Positions 1 through 11,347 of a stretch of 64,000 nt of DNA are shown in pieces (position 1 is the first letter of the stretch; each line of letters starts with the position of its first letter). Source of the DNA: Haemonchus contortus (Eukaryota > Nematoda > Chromadorea > Rhabditida > Trichostrongylidae); NCBI GenBank assembly GCA_000469685.2, contig LS997567.1:35213005-35277004 (forward strand). Reading direction: 5' to 3'. Made by a program: the position numbers and the translations under genes. The notes below the pieces were generated by a model. The model was not told where the DNA came from, ran no database searches, and saw only the letters and a program-made list of their open reading frames with translations.

Positions 1-1747
1 ATAAATGCAGCGATCACGATGATGGCTGCTTAACCCTGTAGTTGGACTAGATTACTCACTTCGAGCTCATATGGCAGTTCAAACTCATATGCCTCCTTAC
101 CATATTTCACAAGTTCACTGTCTCTGACTCGGGTTTCTTGTCGGTTAAGTAATTCCGTTTTAAATATTATCTTGTTGAATACACTAGTTTACGGGAATGG
201 CTTGCTTCAAATTGCTTCTTAACATCAAAAATCAAAAATAGTCTAATCGTTCTACTTCCCTCAAACCAGGAGTGCCACATGAACCGTCCAAGGAGGATGT
301 TAAGATGATCGACTTGGGACAGTCGTTCAAATTTCTCATATATGAACGTCTTCCACAGAAAATTGCATGCTACACCTTTGAATGATGACGGTTTCAATGA
401 GAGACTTATCGCTATATTACACCAAAGCAAAAAAATGTAAACGATCTGCGCTATATACGTCATATCTTGTATATGCGACCTTCATGGGCTTCAGAAAAAC
501 AGTAATTATCCGGCTAAGTTAGAAAATTACACTGAGAACAATACCATTCCTAAGTTTCAAAAAAAAAAACTTCGACGTTCTCTGTGTAATCATGAGATGG
601 AGCTCAACAGGTGGCACCTGCTGGCTCCAATCAATTTCTGCCTTTATGTTCACTTCATAAAGCGGTTTAGCAGTTTCTGATCACGGGTATCATAAACGTA
701 GAAAAGGTTAAGCTTCTCAAAACTGCACAGAACTTATTATTTATTTATTTAGTTATTTATTTATTTATTTATTTATTTATTGCACATACGTGCGCCATTG
801 AACGGGAAGTCTGATACAGAATGAGTAAATGCAACAATCAAACATCAAGTGGACACACAAAAAAATAGGCATCAGTCATGGGTAGAGTAAACCTAAAAAG
901 AAAATAAAAAAATACAAAAAATAAAAAAATCCAGCGATGGGTGTAACCATAAAACAATAGAACAGTAAAACGATGAAACGCCTACTACTCAAAAATGTTT
1001 CGAAGTAATTTTTTTCAACCGCATGAGTTTTGAACGCCATTTTGCAACAGCGATACTTTGCCTTTAGCTTTTTTTTCGGAATAATATGTCCATGGGAACG
1101 ATTCGTCGGGAAGTAGAGCCTTTTCATAGCGATTTTAATAAGAAACTGAATTATAGAACGTAAAGAACGTGCTAGTTATAGCTGGCAGTACTATAGCAGT
1201 ACTTATCGTCAGTGGCAGTGTATTGTAGGTTTTGCGGTCGGTCCCCATATGAATGGCGTTTAACTTGTAAGTACCAGCGGCAGACAGGCTTCATTAGTTG
1301 TTTCAAGGACCATTAAGCAAGGAGATAAAGTGCGCGTTAACTTGTTTTTAAAAAAGGACTTATCTAGTTTGTTACAACAGCGATTTTAATGCTCATCTAC
1401 TATTATATCATGTAATTTACTATTCTACTATTACTGCTACTACTTGAGCATTACAACATTCATAAGTAATGAACTTACCACAAAGAAAATGATATCAAGA
1501 GATGTTTTTCTGCAGCAGCACCAATCAGTTTGGCTGAAACTCAGTATTTGACTTACCTGTCTATATATTTATGAATTACTATATTTATATTTAATATAAT
1601 TTTTTCATATTTTATTATTATTTATTATTTATATTTGTCTATATATTACTATATTTATTTATGTTATTTATTTTGATTAATATTTAATTTAGCCTACTAT
1701 AGAGATGACACCATAGGTTCCGCGCTTTTGAATCATAGTTTTTGTAG
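1..1747. other. AT-rich non-coding stretch, probably intron or 5' part of the calsequestrin gene
   Basis: I see no exon here that can be joined in phase to the calsequestrin exon starting at 1748. The stretch is AT-rich, with a TTTA microsatellite near 737-780 and long A/T runs around 1560-1690. The longest open frame (minus strand, 167-463) has no recognisable motif and is treated as chance. Upstream calsequestrin exons may lie outside the window. Confidence 0.5.
737..781. repeat. TTTA tetranucleotide microsatellite
   Basis: About eleven units of TTTA/TTAT in a row with one interruption (AGTTA). The same tetranucleotide recurs as TAAA near 16808-16842 and 40250-40275. Confidence 0.9.
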
Positions 1748-2182
1748 AGAGAAGGAATCTGGTTCGACATTTCCCAAGTGAATCTTGATGACCCGAAGAA
1801 GCATAGTGACAGTAACTTCGAAGTACTACAGACATGGATTGATCAGATCATGAGTGGATCGATCACATTGGATGGTAAGTTTCAGAGTCATACCTACTTT
1901 TTTAAATTTACTTTTATCAGGTAATTGAAATTTTCATTTGGGAAGAGGCTCCATGGGCCGAATCCTGCGATTCTCCAGCCAGAGCCAATTTTCGACAGGG
2001 ATTTTCAATAATTTGTTTTGGAAAAAAGCTTATAACTTTTGTGATACTGCATTTCTTCACCAAAGTTCATGTTATGTTTTAAAACATAGTAAGTATCAAC
2101 TCCAGATGATGACGACGATGAGCCTGAGCCGAGTCCACCACCACCACCTGCCAAGGGGAAGAAGAACAAGAAAGAGCTTTAA
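1748..2182 (+). CDS. csq-1: Calsequestrin-like protein, C-terminal two exons (partial)
   Basis: Exons are 1748-1874 and 2106-2182 (stop TAA). The acceptor is tttgtag, the donor gatg|gtaagt, the next acceptor ctccag; phase 1 matches. The 67 visible residues begin REGIWFDI, then pass through LQTWIDQIMSGSI into an acidic run of five to six Asp, a proline stretch and a lysine-rich end (KKNKKEL). Known calsequestrins end their third thioredoxin-like domain with a VWME...ELEDWIEDVLSGKI segment followed by an Asp/Glu tail. This layout matches, with an unusually short acidic tail and a Pro/Lys terminus. The family is the high-capacity calcium buffer of the sarcoplasmic reticulum lumen. The C-terminal KKEL could be a weak KDEL-type retrieval signal (inference). 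Upstream exons are not visible. Alternative: another PDI-fold ER protein. Confidence 0.7.
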
Positions 2183-2935
2183 AGTAACCGCCGTATGACT
2201 GGCCAACAACTGTTCAACAAAGAGTTACTGTAGTGTAGTGCTAAGGTCATCAGATTTTTTTAAATTCTTTTCACTTTGTCACGAACAGTCCCAATTAGAC
2301 GTGCACATCCTCGATGTTCCTTCCGAACCCTAGGTTTGACGATGAACAACGGTGTTTTTCAGTGCAGCTCAGTGTTAGGTTTTTTCTGTGTGTGTACAAG
2401 GGTGTCGTTTTCGGTGAGGCCAAAGCAGAGGAATTGGTGCCTCCTTTCACTCCTATTTAGATCCAATTTTCTCGTCAGATAGGCCTTTGTGTTGCCCCGA
2501 GACTCTCTCCCGTTTTCTTCCTCAACCCGTAGTCTCTTCTATTTCTCCATTTCCGTTTCCCTCGCCGAATGCGCCTTTTTTTGCTTTTGTATATTTCCTG
2601 TGAGTGAACGCTTCGTTTTTCATCATTTTCTTTTCTTTTTCTTCACAATTTTTATGTCTTTTCACGTACGAGTGAGAATTTTCTGTTTTAATTTTGCCAT
2701 CATTTTTCGTTTGCTTAGTAATATAGTGTTGTGGATGTCGCCTTCATTTCGATGGCCACACCCACATCAACAGCCTTTTTGTTGCCCGTTAACTCGACTC
2801 GGAGCAATGTTCTATAGATGTTCTCTTATATAAAGTTTTACTGTACTTCTTGAGTGCTGTATGCAGATCTGTTTATACTTTACCACGGTTGACTGGAAGT
2901 TATCTATGATTTCCAGGTTTAAACATCTTGACAAT
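2183..2935. other. Pyrimidine-rich intergenic/3' UTR stretch
   Basis: This follows the calsequestrin stop and is strongly T-rich on the + strand (about 2480-2720). Open frames here (2276-2482, 2489-2833) are low-complexity consequences of the T/C bias. I see no AATAAA close to the stop. Confidence 0.5.
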
Positions 2936-2937
2936 TA

Positions 2938-4208
2938 CAGGGTGTCCCAAAATTATTTGCGCCGATTTATAGCAATATATTTCAAACTTCTCAACTGCGA
3001 AAGACGATGGAACTTCTACGCACGCTAGCTAACACTTTGTGCTACAACATGCTAAAGTCGCATTTCAAAATATTCTCCGTGAGCGCGAATAGAAGTCAAA
3101 GTTTGCTTTCGACTTGATCGCATGTGGCACGCAGGTATCCTTCTCCATTTCTTCCCAGCCGTCCTCCAGCTTTTGCATTCAAGGACTTCAAACTGGGACT
3201 GCAAACTCGACAGGTCCTCTTCTAATCAGGGACCATTCGTGAGGTTCACAGTGAGTCAAGTTCTGGAAAATAGGATGACCATTCCTCTTCACCAATGAAG
3301 TCGGGCAGCTGTCGTCGGCACCACTCGTGGGCAAGCTTGGCTCTGTGGGCTGGATTAGCGTCCTGCTGGAAGGACTATGAGATGTTTCATGCAACGTAGT
3401 CGGATCATTGTTTCATTTACTTCCATCAGTACGCTGTTCGAGTACTGGTCTTGGTCAATTTTCACGCCTGCACCGAAGAAACCACGAGTGGCTCACCCTT
3501 GCCACTGATTTCCTTGAAAAACATCCTTTTACTGTTCTGATAGCAACCTTTTTGCGAGACATTACACGCTGGATGTTTCTTTCCGGAACGCGAACGTTTT
3601 GGTTGTCGAGGGATGGTTTTATCGCAAAAATTTTTTGGCCAGAGAAAACGACGAAGGGTTGCGTGTCGTCACTCAAGTGGGTCTGCGACTTTCTGCATTT
3701 TTTGGCCCTGCAGAGTCTGTTGAGATCGGGATTGGAGCACACGATAGGAATGGCAGTGAGGCTTCTGCATGACATTCTTCCATCGCGATAACTCCTGTAA
3801 GCCGTGATCGTTGACTTCCTTTTGATGGGTCACCCAGTATCCCGACCGACTGGCATACGGACCATTTCAATGGTCCTTTCTTCAGAAACATTCTACCTTT
3901 CTATCTTTCCTAGTTTGTCTCTGATTCAATCTTCTTTTCTATATCGTTTAACAACCTCCTATACGGTTATTAGAAAAATCCCGAAGAATTCCCCAACGCC
4001 TTTCCACTTCTCGCGCGTCAATGATTGCAAGTGGCATTGAATGAGCCTCCTCCATCTGAAAGATAATGGGATTTCCACATCAGCAACCATGCATATTGCA
4101 AGGGAACCTTCTTATGCAACTAATTAACAGCAGGTAATGTGAATTTGATAGATTATTTCTACCTTAAAAATTACTGAACTTTGGCGCAAATAATTTTGGG
4201 ACACCCTG
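2938..4208 (-). mobile_element. Degenerate mariner-type element, DD37D (maT-like) class, 1271 bp
   Basis: Perfect 26-bp terminal inverted repeats (2938-2963 and 4183-4208), starting CAGGGTGTCCCAAAAT, are flanked by TA at 2936-2937 and 4209-4210. The minus strand carries broken transposase. FSGQKIF near 3640 is where FSDEKIF is expected, so the first catalytic Asp is lost. QQDANPAH near 3350 keeps the second Asp. EWSSYFPELDSL follows, with a stop where the third Asp is expected, 37 residues after the second. Length is typical of mariner. Several frameshifts make it non-autonomous. It lies about 750 bp downstream of the calsequestrin stop. Confidence 0.9.
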
Positions 4209-4210
4209 TA

Positions 4211-4477
4211 CGAAGAGGTTTCATGTTAGGTTAGTAGGTAACTGTTGCACCTCTTCTTTCAAAATTATATTGGCAAGTTGTGAGCGCTGGTGGGATTGAG
4301 CTAGCAACCTAACGAGACCAAAGGACTTCTGGGGATTCTTGGGTAAAATGGTCACTAATGGTCTCACAATATATTCTTGGCAAGTTTCACGAATACTTGA
4401 GGTTAGGGCCATCTGTAGTACCGTAATTTTGGATGGAGCCTGAGCCGGACTTCACATAGAAACCCCAAAGTTTAAAG
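4211..4477. other. Intergenic spacer between mariner and SINE
   Basis: No supported coding, RNA or repeat signal was seen in this stretch. Confidence 0.4.
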
Positions 4478-4755
4478 TTTTTGGCGTAATCAATCCCGTC
4501 TGAGAGATGCGCCCCGCACACGACTTCCATTCAGAATCGTAGTGGCGTAATGAGTGCTATGCGGCCTATACAATGATTTGCAGTGGCCAGCCGATGTACA
4601 AGTCAGTGGTTTTATCCTCCCAGACGAGTCTGGTACCAATTCACCGATCCGAAGGGAGGGAAGGCTTGGTTGGCCTAGTCGGGTATCGATCCGGGATTAG
4701 AACCCCTGATGCGTGCGAGATAGTGCGCCGCTTGCCACTACACCACCTCTGCCCT
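4478..4755 (-). repeat. SINE family B copy 1 (tRNA-derived, near full length)
   Basis: Read on the minus strand, it starts with the tRNA-like head (GTGGTGTAGTGGCAAG A-box region, then a B-box-like segment) and ends with the GGATTGATTRCGCC tail. Boundaries were set by comparison with the other copies in the window. Confidence 0.85.
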
Positions 4756-5089
4756 CATAGAAATCCTATTTTTTAAAACATACCTATGTGAAAAGCAAGC
4801 TGTCTCTAGAGAAACAACTATTTAACTCAAAAACTCATCTGCTAGCAATCACAGGTATCATGGTAAGTAAGTAATTAACTGTTGTGTTGGAACAAATCGT
4901 TTGATTCCATCTCTGAGTCTTCTCACTCAACGGTGCTGAGTAGGATTTCTGTCAATAATACTGTTCACTTGCTTCGGATTACGTCATATTTGAAACTTCT
5001 TTTGCAAACGAATAAACGCTCGAGTGACGTCGACCCCGTGTGCAAACACTTTCATTTTTTTAGTATATTTTTGCTTTTCTGTAAGAAGG

Positions 5090-5361
5090 AAATCGTACCG
5101 AGTGAGGGATGCGCCACGCATTCAACTTCCCTACGGAATCTTAGTGGCGTATTGAATGCGTATGTAGCCTATACAATGACTTGCGGTTGCCATCAGATGT
5201 ACGAGTCAGTGCGTTTATGTTCCCAGTCAAGTCTGGTTCCAATTATCCGACCCCGGAGGGATGAAAGGCTGGGTTGGCATAGGAGGATATCGAGCTGGGA
5301 TTCGAACCGATGACCACGCATTTGTGACACAGCGCCCCTTGCCACTACACCGCCTCCGCCT
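5090..5361 (-). repeat. SINE family B copy 2
   Basis: Same family as 4478-4755, with GGTTCGAATCCCAGCTCGAT in the B-box region on the minus strand. Diverged at the tail. It overlaps a 143-codon + strand open frame (4882-5313) that is therefore not a gene. Confidence 0.85.
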
Positions 5362-5436
5362 TGCTAGTGCATCTACCACTAGTAATTCATTAGGCTGAAA
5401 CAGAAAAAAACTTTGACAATAAATCAATTGTGTTCC

Positions 5437-5468
5437 TCCTTCCCCCCCCCCCCCCTCCCCCCCCCCCG
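5437..5468. repeat. Poly-C tract
   Basis: About 30 nearly uninterrupted cytosines just outside SINE copy 2. Similar G/C tracts occur at about 11936-11950, 12280-12291 and 51871-51893. Confidence 0.9.
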
Positions 5469-6584
5469 CGTTCATTTGGGCATGCAATTTCATGAAGGTT
5501 ATAGTATCCCCGCTAACATTAGGTAATCAACGAAAGTGGTGAAATATGATGATCCCGACATCAATTGACGAAGTATTAGATTTCAGACCTCATGTATTCA
5601 CATATACTTGTTAAAACCGAAGAGGCCAGTCCCTCTTACGTGATAGTTATTTGTACAAAGTAAGAGCAAACACTACAACAGTCCCTATTGCGCACGTCTG
5701 CTTTTTTTTGGGTGGGATCGGATACGATTATCTGGGAATCTGTTTGCCTAGCTCAAGGTATAAGGTTTCGTCCATTGAATTCAGAAAAATTCGGTGACCG
5801 AGGATAAGAAGAAAATAAATAAAAAGGGTAAGAATTTTTTGGGAGTCAATAAGATGCGATCTGCACCTGCATGGATCATGCGATCGAATCCAAGCTACGC
5901 TACGGAATTCTCCCCTTGCAAATGCTAAACCGCTGATTGGAAAAATATGCGAAGTTTTTTTTTGGCCAAATCAGTGACGCAATTAGACCCTAAAGCGCTG
6001 TTTACCACGCCTAAGCTGACTGCTACGCCTCCACAGGCGTGCATCAGCCTGGCGTGATTGGGCTGCTCAGTGTTGGGTAGGCGTAAGATGTAGCAACGTT
6101 GGACGAAATCCAAGAGATCGTGCTTGTCTTCCGACTATTTCCCTTCAGTTTTTTACTCTTGTACTTTTGCTTACTTACTAGATTACTCGCTAATTCAAAT
6201 CGCATTAGTCTTGACTTTTGCTTTACATGTAATTGGCGGTATTTAAATATCCCCTCCTGAACTTTCTGGACGGGTGAGAGTATCGGCAGAAAGGTTGATC
6301 AAATTGAAACCTGAACATCAACCCCTGGACGTCTAACCATGGACTGATTTTTCGACATCTTGGAGCTTCACATTTTGACGAGCGGGTCAGTTCTCCCTTC
6401 CCTCTTGGCTTAGTCCCTTTGCCAAAGCTCACGTGGGGATCCTCTTCGACTCGCACTCTGCATTTGGCCAAAGGATTGCAAAAACGGTAAACAGAATGGA
6501 TAGCACAATTAAAAAAGTCAAACAACGCTTTTCCATCATTTCTACATTGCTACAAGGCTTTGAAATTGTTCGTGCGCCAAATTA
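5469..6584. other. Intergenic, no recognised feature
   Basis: No phased exon chain found. A possible lysine-rich exon (after an attcag acceptor near 5782, to a gtaaga donor near 5828) has no partner. Minus-strand open frames at 5925-6113 and 6223-6525 show no motif. Confidence 0.3.
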
Positions 6585-6875
6585 TTAAGTTGATGCATAA
6601 TTATTGCGATTATTTCAGCAAATTTTACTTAGAAACGCTAGAATTATTTAGCAAACACATGTTCAAATAATTACCCCAGAAAATATTCACCATGTACGTC
6701 AAGCACTGCTTCCCATATGCTAGGCAGTCTGGTTCCAAAGGCAAAAAAGTTTCAGTTCTTGGAGGCCATCCACGCCTTGACATTGGCCATCAAGCCATCC
6801 ATTTCGTCGAAAGTTCTGTTCATTAACCAATTTTTCAACGGGAGGTTGACGTGATAGTTTCTTGGAGTTTTTGTT
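6585..6875 (-). mobile_element. Mariner-type element fragment, 3' end only
   Basis: The right terminal inverted repeat begins at 6585 (TTAAGTTGATGCATAATTAT), preceded by TA. It resembles mariner termini of the TTAGGTTG...AATTGCGG type. Minus-strand translation gives the C-terminal end of a mariner transposase: NRTFDEMDGLMANVKAWMAS, a stop, then FFAFGTRLPSIWE and HGEYF. This matches the usual ...WFASK...FW..G...LP.RW...G.YF ending. The catalytic core and other end are absent. Its truncated side lies about 90 bp from MITE A1. Confidence 0.6.
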
Positions 6876-6965
6876 GGTGAATAAAAATAGGGCAAATGTA
6901 GAAACAGGTTCCATTCCTTATTCGGCTTTGGCTGACTGTTCCATGGCCGAGAAGCTCGTTGCGAT

Positions 6966-7224
6966 CGGGATACGGGCAGTAGGATCGGTTTTGTGTAATC
7001 GATTCGCCGCACGCGGCTGCCGCGGACCTTTCGCTCGCCGTTATTACAGCTCTAGCGTTCCTCATGCAGCGCAATCGATATGCGATCCTTATTTCAGGCA
7101 CGACTCTACTGTTATTTCTTTTGTTCCTGTATGTCTTACCCGTTACTGCATTCTGCTATACTCCTTCGCGCGCGGCGTCCCTCTCGCCGCGACGCGACAA
7201 TTTCGTTCCTACCGCACCACACCC
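6966..7224 (+). mobile_element. MITE family A copy 1 (~260 bp, Mutator-like)
   Basis: Ends GGGATACGGGCAGTAGG and CTACCGCACCACACCC; internal GCCGCACGCGGCTGCCGCGG and CGCGCGCGGCG blocks. Flanked by exact 9-bp direct repeats GTTGCGATC on both sides. Several overlapping open frames here are by-products of the repeat. Confidence 0.9.
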
Positions 7225-7432
7225 GTTGCGATCCCTTCATGACTGTAACCTCCAACCTTTCTCGAAGTAATAGAGCATAACGTGGTGTATATGAAGGTGG
7301 CTTTCTAGACATATTCCTATTAGGGAAAGTAAGAAGATTATTTCTATTGAATCCTGGATTCAATATTCGAATTGTATCGAGAGAAAAGGAGCGGCGAAAA
7401 AATCCGCAATAATCAGCGTATTACAATTGTGA

Positions 7433-7522
7433 GGAGAAGACGGATCGCCCTCTTCAAGATATGCTCTTTATAACCGTTCGTTTATAGAAAGTATATTCTG
7501 AAGAGGACAATCCGTCTTCTCC
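7433..7522. mobile_element. Short palindromic MITE (90 bp)
   Basis: 30-bp arms (7433-7462 and 7493-7522) are near-perfect inverted repeats: GGAGAAGACGGATCGCCCTC against the complement of AGGACAATCCGTCTTCTCC. They are separated by 30 bp. The transcript could fold as one long hairpin. No coding potential; only copy seen here. Confidence 0.75.
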
Positions 7523-8037
7523 TTGTTATTGATCACTTTAATTTCTCAAGTCTTTTTGAAAAAGGATAATGAATAATGAACAGGTTAATCTTCTCAATAT
7601 AATCCCCGAGAAAAGAGATGATGATGAGTGGCAATTAGTCTCTCAAATTTGCGGGATCCCCAGCTTTAGAAAGGTTACCCTCCTCTACTACTCCGGGGTC
7701 TTCGAGATATGCATGTGTGTACGAGCTCGCTTTTATAAATTTCTAAGTACATATAGTAAGTGTTCATATAAGGCTGATGTTTGGAACCTCCGAGGTTGCT
7801 TAAATGGCACCAGATTCGTCTGGGAGCATGAAAGCACAGACCTATACGTAAGCAAGTCACTGTGAACTCACCAAATGCATTCAATTCACTCAATCTGACT
7901 CTGAATTCAAACCGAGTGAGATGGGGAGGGGCATCTTGAAGTTGGGATTCATCAATCCGAAGGTGTTATTTTTTAAAAATGCGCTTTCATGAAATCGTTT
8001 TTTTTCGGCTTCCTACCATTAAGCAGGAACGGAAGCA
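7523..8037. other. Intergenic, no recognised feature
   Basis: The open frame at 7569-7865 shows no motif or phased splice partners. A segment near 7800-7850 (GTCTGGGAGCATGAAAGCAC) faintly resembles SINE B, but too weakly to call. Confidence 0.3.
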
Positions 8038-8039
8038 TG

Positions 8040-8263
8040 GGAGACGGGCAGTAGGAACGGCTTCGTGTAATCGATCCGGCGCACGCGGCTGTCGCGGACC
8101 ATTTTCCTCATTGTACCGGCTCATTCGCTATGCAATTTTATACTTTTGGCATGATCTCTTTTGTTCTTGTATTTCTTACTTGCTGCTGCATTCTGCTACA
8201 TTTCTTCGCGCGCGACGTCGTTCTCGCCGCGAGGCGACAATTTCGTTCCTACTGCACCACACC
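8040..8263 (+). mobile_element. MITE family A copy 2
   Basis: Starts GGAGACGGGCAGTAGGAACG and ends CTACTGCACCACACCC. Flanked by exact 9-bp duplications CGGAAGCAT. Confidence 0.9.
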
Positions 8264-8533
8264 CCGGAAGCATCAATAGGAATCGCCTATATATAGTCAG
8301 ATTGCACGAAAAAAAAAACTTCGTGAGTGAGCTGTTAAATACAAAAAGAAAACAGTGATACGTTGAAAAAAAATTGATCCCTTTACAAACTTTTTTTAGT
8401 TTTCAAAGGCTTCCCATGTATTCGGCTTTCATCTCAGAGTCAATGAAGATCAGATCATGGTTCAGAGCATAGGAAAAGCGGAAGTCTCAGCCTCTCTAAT
8501 AACAATGTTGACTCGATCACGATGTCCATGTAT

Positions 8534-8790
8534 GGGGAGACGGGCAGTGGGAAGGGTTTTCTGTAATCGATCCGCCGCACGCGGCTGTCGCGGACCATTC
8601 GTTTGACGTTACAGTTCTGACGTTCTTCATACAGCTCAATCGATATAAAACCCTTATTGTAGGCATGATTTTACTGTTAGTTCTTTTGTTCCTGTATTTC
8701 TTACCCGCTGCTGCATTCTGCTACATTCCTTTGCGCGCGGCGTCCCCCTTGCCGCGACGCGACAATTTCGTTCCTACTGCAACACACCCC
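8534..8790 (+). mobile_element. MITE family A copy 3
   Basis: Typical ends (GGGGAGACGGGCAGTGGG, CTACTGCAACACACCCC) and the CGCACGCGGCTGTCGCGGAC core. The target duplication is less clear than in the other copies. Confidence 0.85.
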
Positions 8791-9178
8791 CCGTATGTAT
8801 TGTGGATCTCAAATGTACTTAGTGGAGGTTAATCACAGATATGTTAGTCTAAGCTCTTGATGAAAAAGATCTTGTCACTGACAGTACTCGGTAGCTATTG
8901 ACAAATCTCCAACCAAAGTTCAAATACTTCATGTAGCGGTATCATCGAAAAGTTGATAGCTCACACAGAGTGGGTACCAGGTCGTACAATCCGCCAGAAG
9001 CGGTCTACATCATTTTTTGCCAACATTCTTGCTCTATTCCGAGGATTAGTTACAAGAGATCCATTGTGAAGTGTATTTGACTTTTCTACTTCGTCTTGAA
9101 AAAAAATCGAGTTGGTTACGGTGTTCCCACAAGAAACTAGGCTCTGGTACGGTAAAAGATTCCGAAAAAATTTTTCAG

Positions 9179-10473
9179 GGGTCTTCGGGGAAGTTCGGGA
9201 AGGACATGTGGGAAAACGAACTGCTATACTCTCGCCGGGTAAAGACGAGGTTACACATTGGTTAGTGACGGGTAAAGTGTTGTTACCTGTATCATCCCAG
9301 ATCTCTCTTACCTCCCATAACCAGTAAGTTAAGCATATTGTACCGCTATATTACTGCCCATTCACTTCCTCTCGCCTTTCCCGTTCATCTCCTTCCTCTG
9401 TACCCAGATTTCCATACTATTTCTCCTCCTTCTCCCTCTTGTTAAAGAGGGGAGGGGGCTGCACAGATGAGTAACCCACTGCTCTAGTTCTAGTGCGTGT
9501 CTCATCCCTTGTTCCTTGCCTCTCCCTGTTGCCTCCATCCCACACCACCGCTCTTGACCCCGGTGGGAAATTCGCCGGGTAACTTATGGCCAGCTGTTTA
9601 GCCGCCGTTGGACAAGCATACATTCAGAATTTGAAATCGTAGTGCTTGTTTGTTATTCAACGTAAATCAACGAGAATGATGCGTGTATGAATGCATGAGT
9701 GCTTGCTTACATACTCATTTTGCAAACATTACTCGCTAGTAATTGGCATTGGTTTGCGACATTTGTCGTTTCATATTCTGAACACTATGCATAAAAACCC
9801 TGTTTGTGGGACATTTCCCGTCTTCCCACTCTAGTCGAAATGATAAAAGGAAATAGAGGTGATTTTTCGAGAAGTAGACCTCTGTAATGAGGCTATGTTG
9901 ATCATTTCCTTTGTTTTCCAAACTTACTTGAACTCAATTTGCTTCTACGTATTCGTCCCTCGTTATCGCTCAGCCGTAGAGCCATTGAAAAGCCGAATTC
10001 CGGAAAAATGCGGTTGTTTCTGTTTCAAATAATACACTATCACAAAAGAGAGTACCAGCGTGCTTATGAGCTTTAGCTTCAAGCGGCTACCAAAATATCA
10101 CTTCGGAGAAAGGGGACGAGTTCGTCTGACGACGAGCTCTCCCTTGAAACCACTGTTTCAACCGAAGGCGACTTCAAGGGTAACTACGATTCGGAATGAC
10201 CGCGTACACTATAGTACTTAATAGTAACAGAAGAATATAAGGTTCACTCCGGAAAAAAGACTCGATGAACGTATAGCAATTCGTTTCTATTTACCACCTA
10301 TTATAGCCTCCTATTACTTGGGAAAGAACCACTTATTCCATCCTTCTAGCTGCTGGCTGCTGGTAATGTTTTTATTCAATTGGCTACCATCTTCTCAGGG
10401 TGGAGCAGATTTTTTGTTGGCCGACGGCAGTGCAATGAGCGTATTGGACCATGTATTTAATCATATGGAATAA
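9179..10473 (+). CDS. Unidentified gene, three C-terminal exons (partial)
   Basis: Exons are 9179-9323, 10059-10179 and 10399-10473 (stop TAA). Acceptors are ttttcag, agtaccag and cttctcag; donors are gtaagt and gtaact. Phases match (1 in, 2, 0), giving about 112 open residues. The order is VFGEVREGHVGKRTAILS, then THWLVTGKVLLPVSSQ, a basic segment (FSFKRLPKYHFGERGRVRL, SSPLKPLFQPKATSR) and a short acidic end (LADGSAMSVLDHVFNHME). I do not recognise the family. FGEVREG superficially resembles a kinase glycine loop, but no other kinase motif follows. No hydrophobic segment is visible. Upstream exons were not found. Support is splice consensus plus phase agreement only. Confidence 0.45.
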
Positions 10474-10499
10474 TTACTGAAGTATTAGCTTCCAGTTAA

Positions 10500-10885
10500 A
10501 GGCACAGTTTACGATAAAAATTGTTTCTGAGATTTACCCATAAGATGAATTTGAGACCCCCTCGTATACCATATTTTTTGCTATCATGTCTTAAAACGGC
10601 CTAGTTCGGGAGTTATAAAGGTTCAAAAATTAGTCCTTGTGTATTTTCGGACGAGTTTCACTGGCATTTTAAAGGCTGCATCGATCACAAGGGAGCCCAT
10701 TTAGGAGGTTCAAACAACCTGTCATGAACCATAGCGACAGCGAAAGGCAGTTGTGTATAATTCTGGCTTGATTAGTCAGCTCTTTGCGCAATTGCAATAA
10801 CTGAAATCTCGTCCGAATACCCGTTCCATGTTATTTCCGTCATGGCAATCTCGTGTGTACATCAAAATTATGATGAACTGTGCCT
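10500..10885. mobile_element. MITE family C copy 1
   Basis: Inverted termini AGGCACAGTTTACGATAA / TGATGAACTGTGCCT; 4-bp target duplication TTAA at 10496-10499 and 10886-10889. It lies 23 bp after the stop codon at 10473. No coding capacity. Confidence 0.85.
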
Positions 10886-11065
10886 TTAACGCGTCGTCAT
10901 TTCCCAGCGTTACCGTGCATACTCTAACTTACTCTTACTAATTTCATATGCATGATTTGGACTAACTGACCATTTTGATAGTTGAACTTTGAACGAAAGA
11001 AGTCAAATCGTCGACGAAAACGACTGTAGGCTTTTCCGTCTTGATACAAAGGTTAAACGATAAAT

Positions 11066-11347
11066 TCTTGGGCGTCAATCAATCTCGTCATTAAGATTCG
11101 CTACCGCCAACTACTTTCACTCAGAATCGTAATAACGTTTTGAATGCGTATGTGGCCTATTCAATGAATAGCGATGACCAGCCGGTGTTCGAGACGGTGC
11201 CTTTTTCCTCTTAGGCTGGTACCAATTGGCCAACCCGGCAATATGGAAGGTTTGGATGGCGTGGGTGAGTATCGATTCGGAACTCGATCCCCAGACTACG
11301 CGTGTATGTATGATAGTGCAGCACGCACCCCTACACTGCCTCCGCCC
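11066..11347 (-). repeat. SINE family B copy 3
   Basis: Minus-strand tRNA-like head near 11290-11347 and GGCGTCAATCAATC tail on the + strand at 11070. Diverged. Confidence 0.75.

Noticed and set aside
3408..3791. 127-codon + strand frame
   Set aside because: It is the antisense shadow of the broken mariner transposase at 2938-4208.
4882..5313. 143-codon + strand open frame
   Set aside because: Its second half is antisense SINE copy 2, and the first half has no motif or splice context.
6862..7280. Several overlapping 60-126 codon frames
   Set aside because: They run through MITE A copy 1; the same frames reappear in other MITE A copies, so they reflect the repeat.
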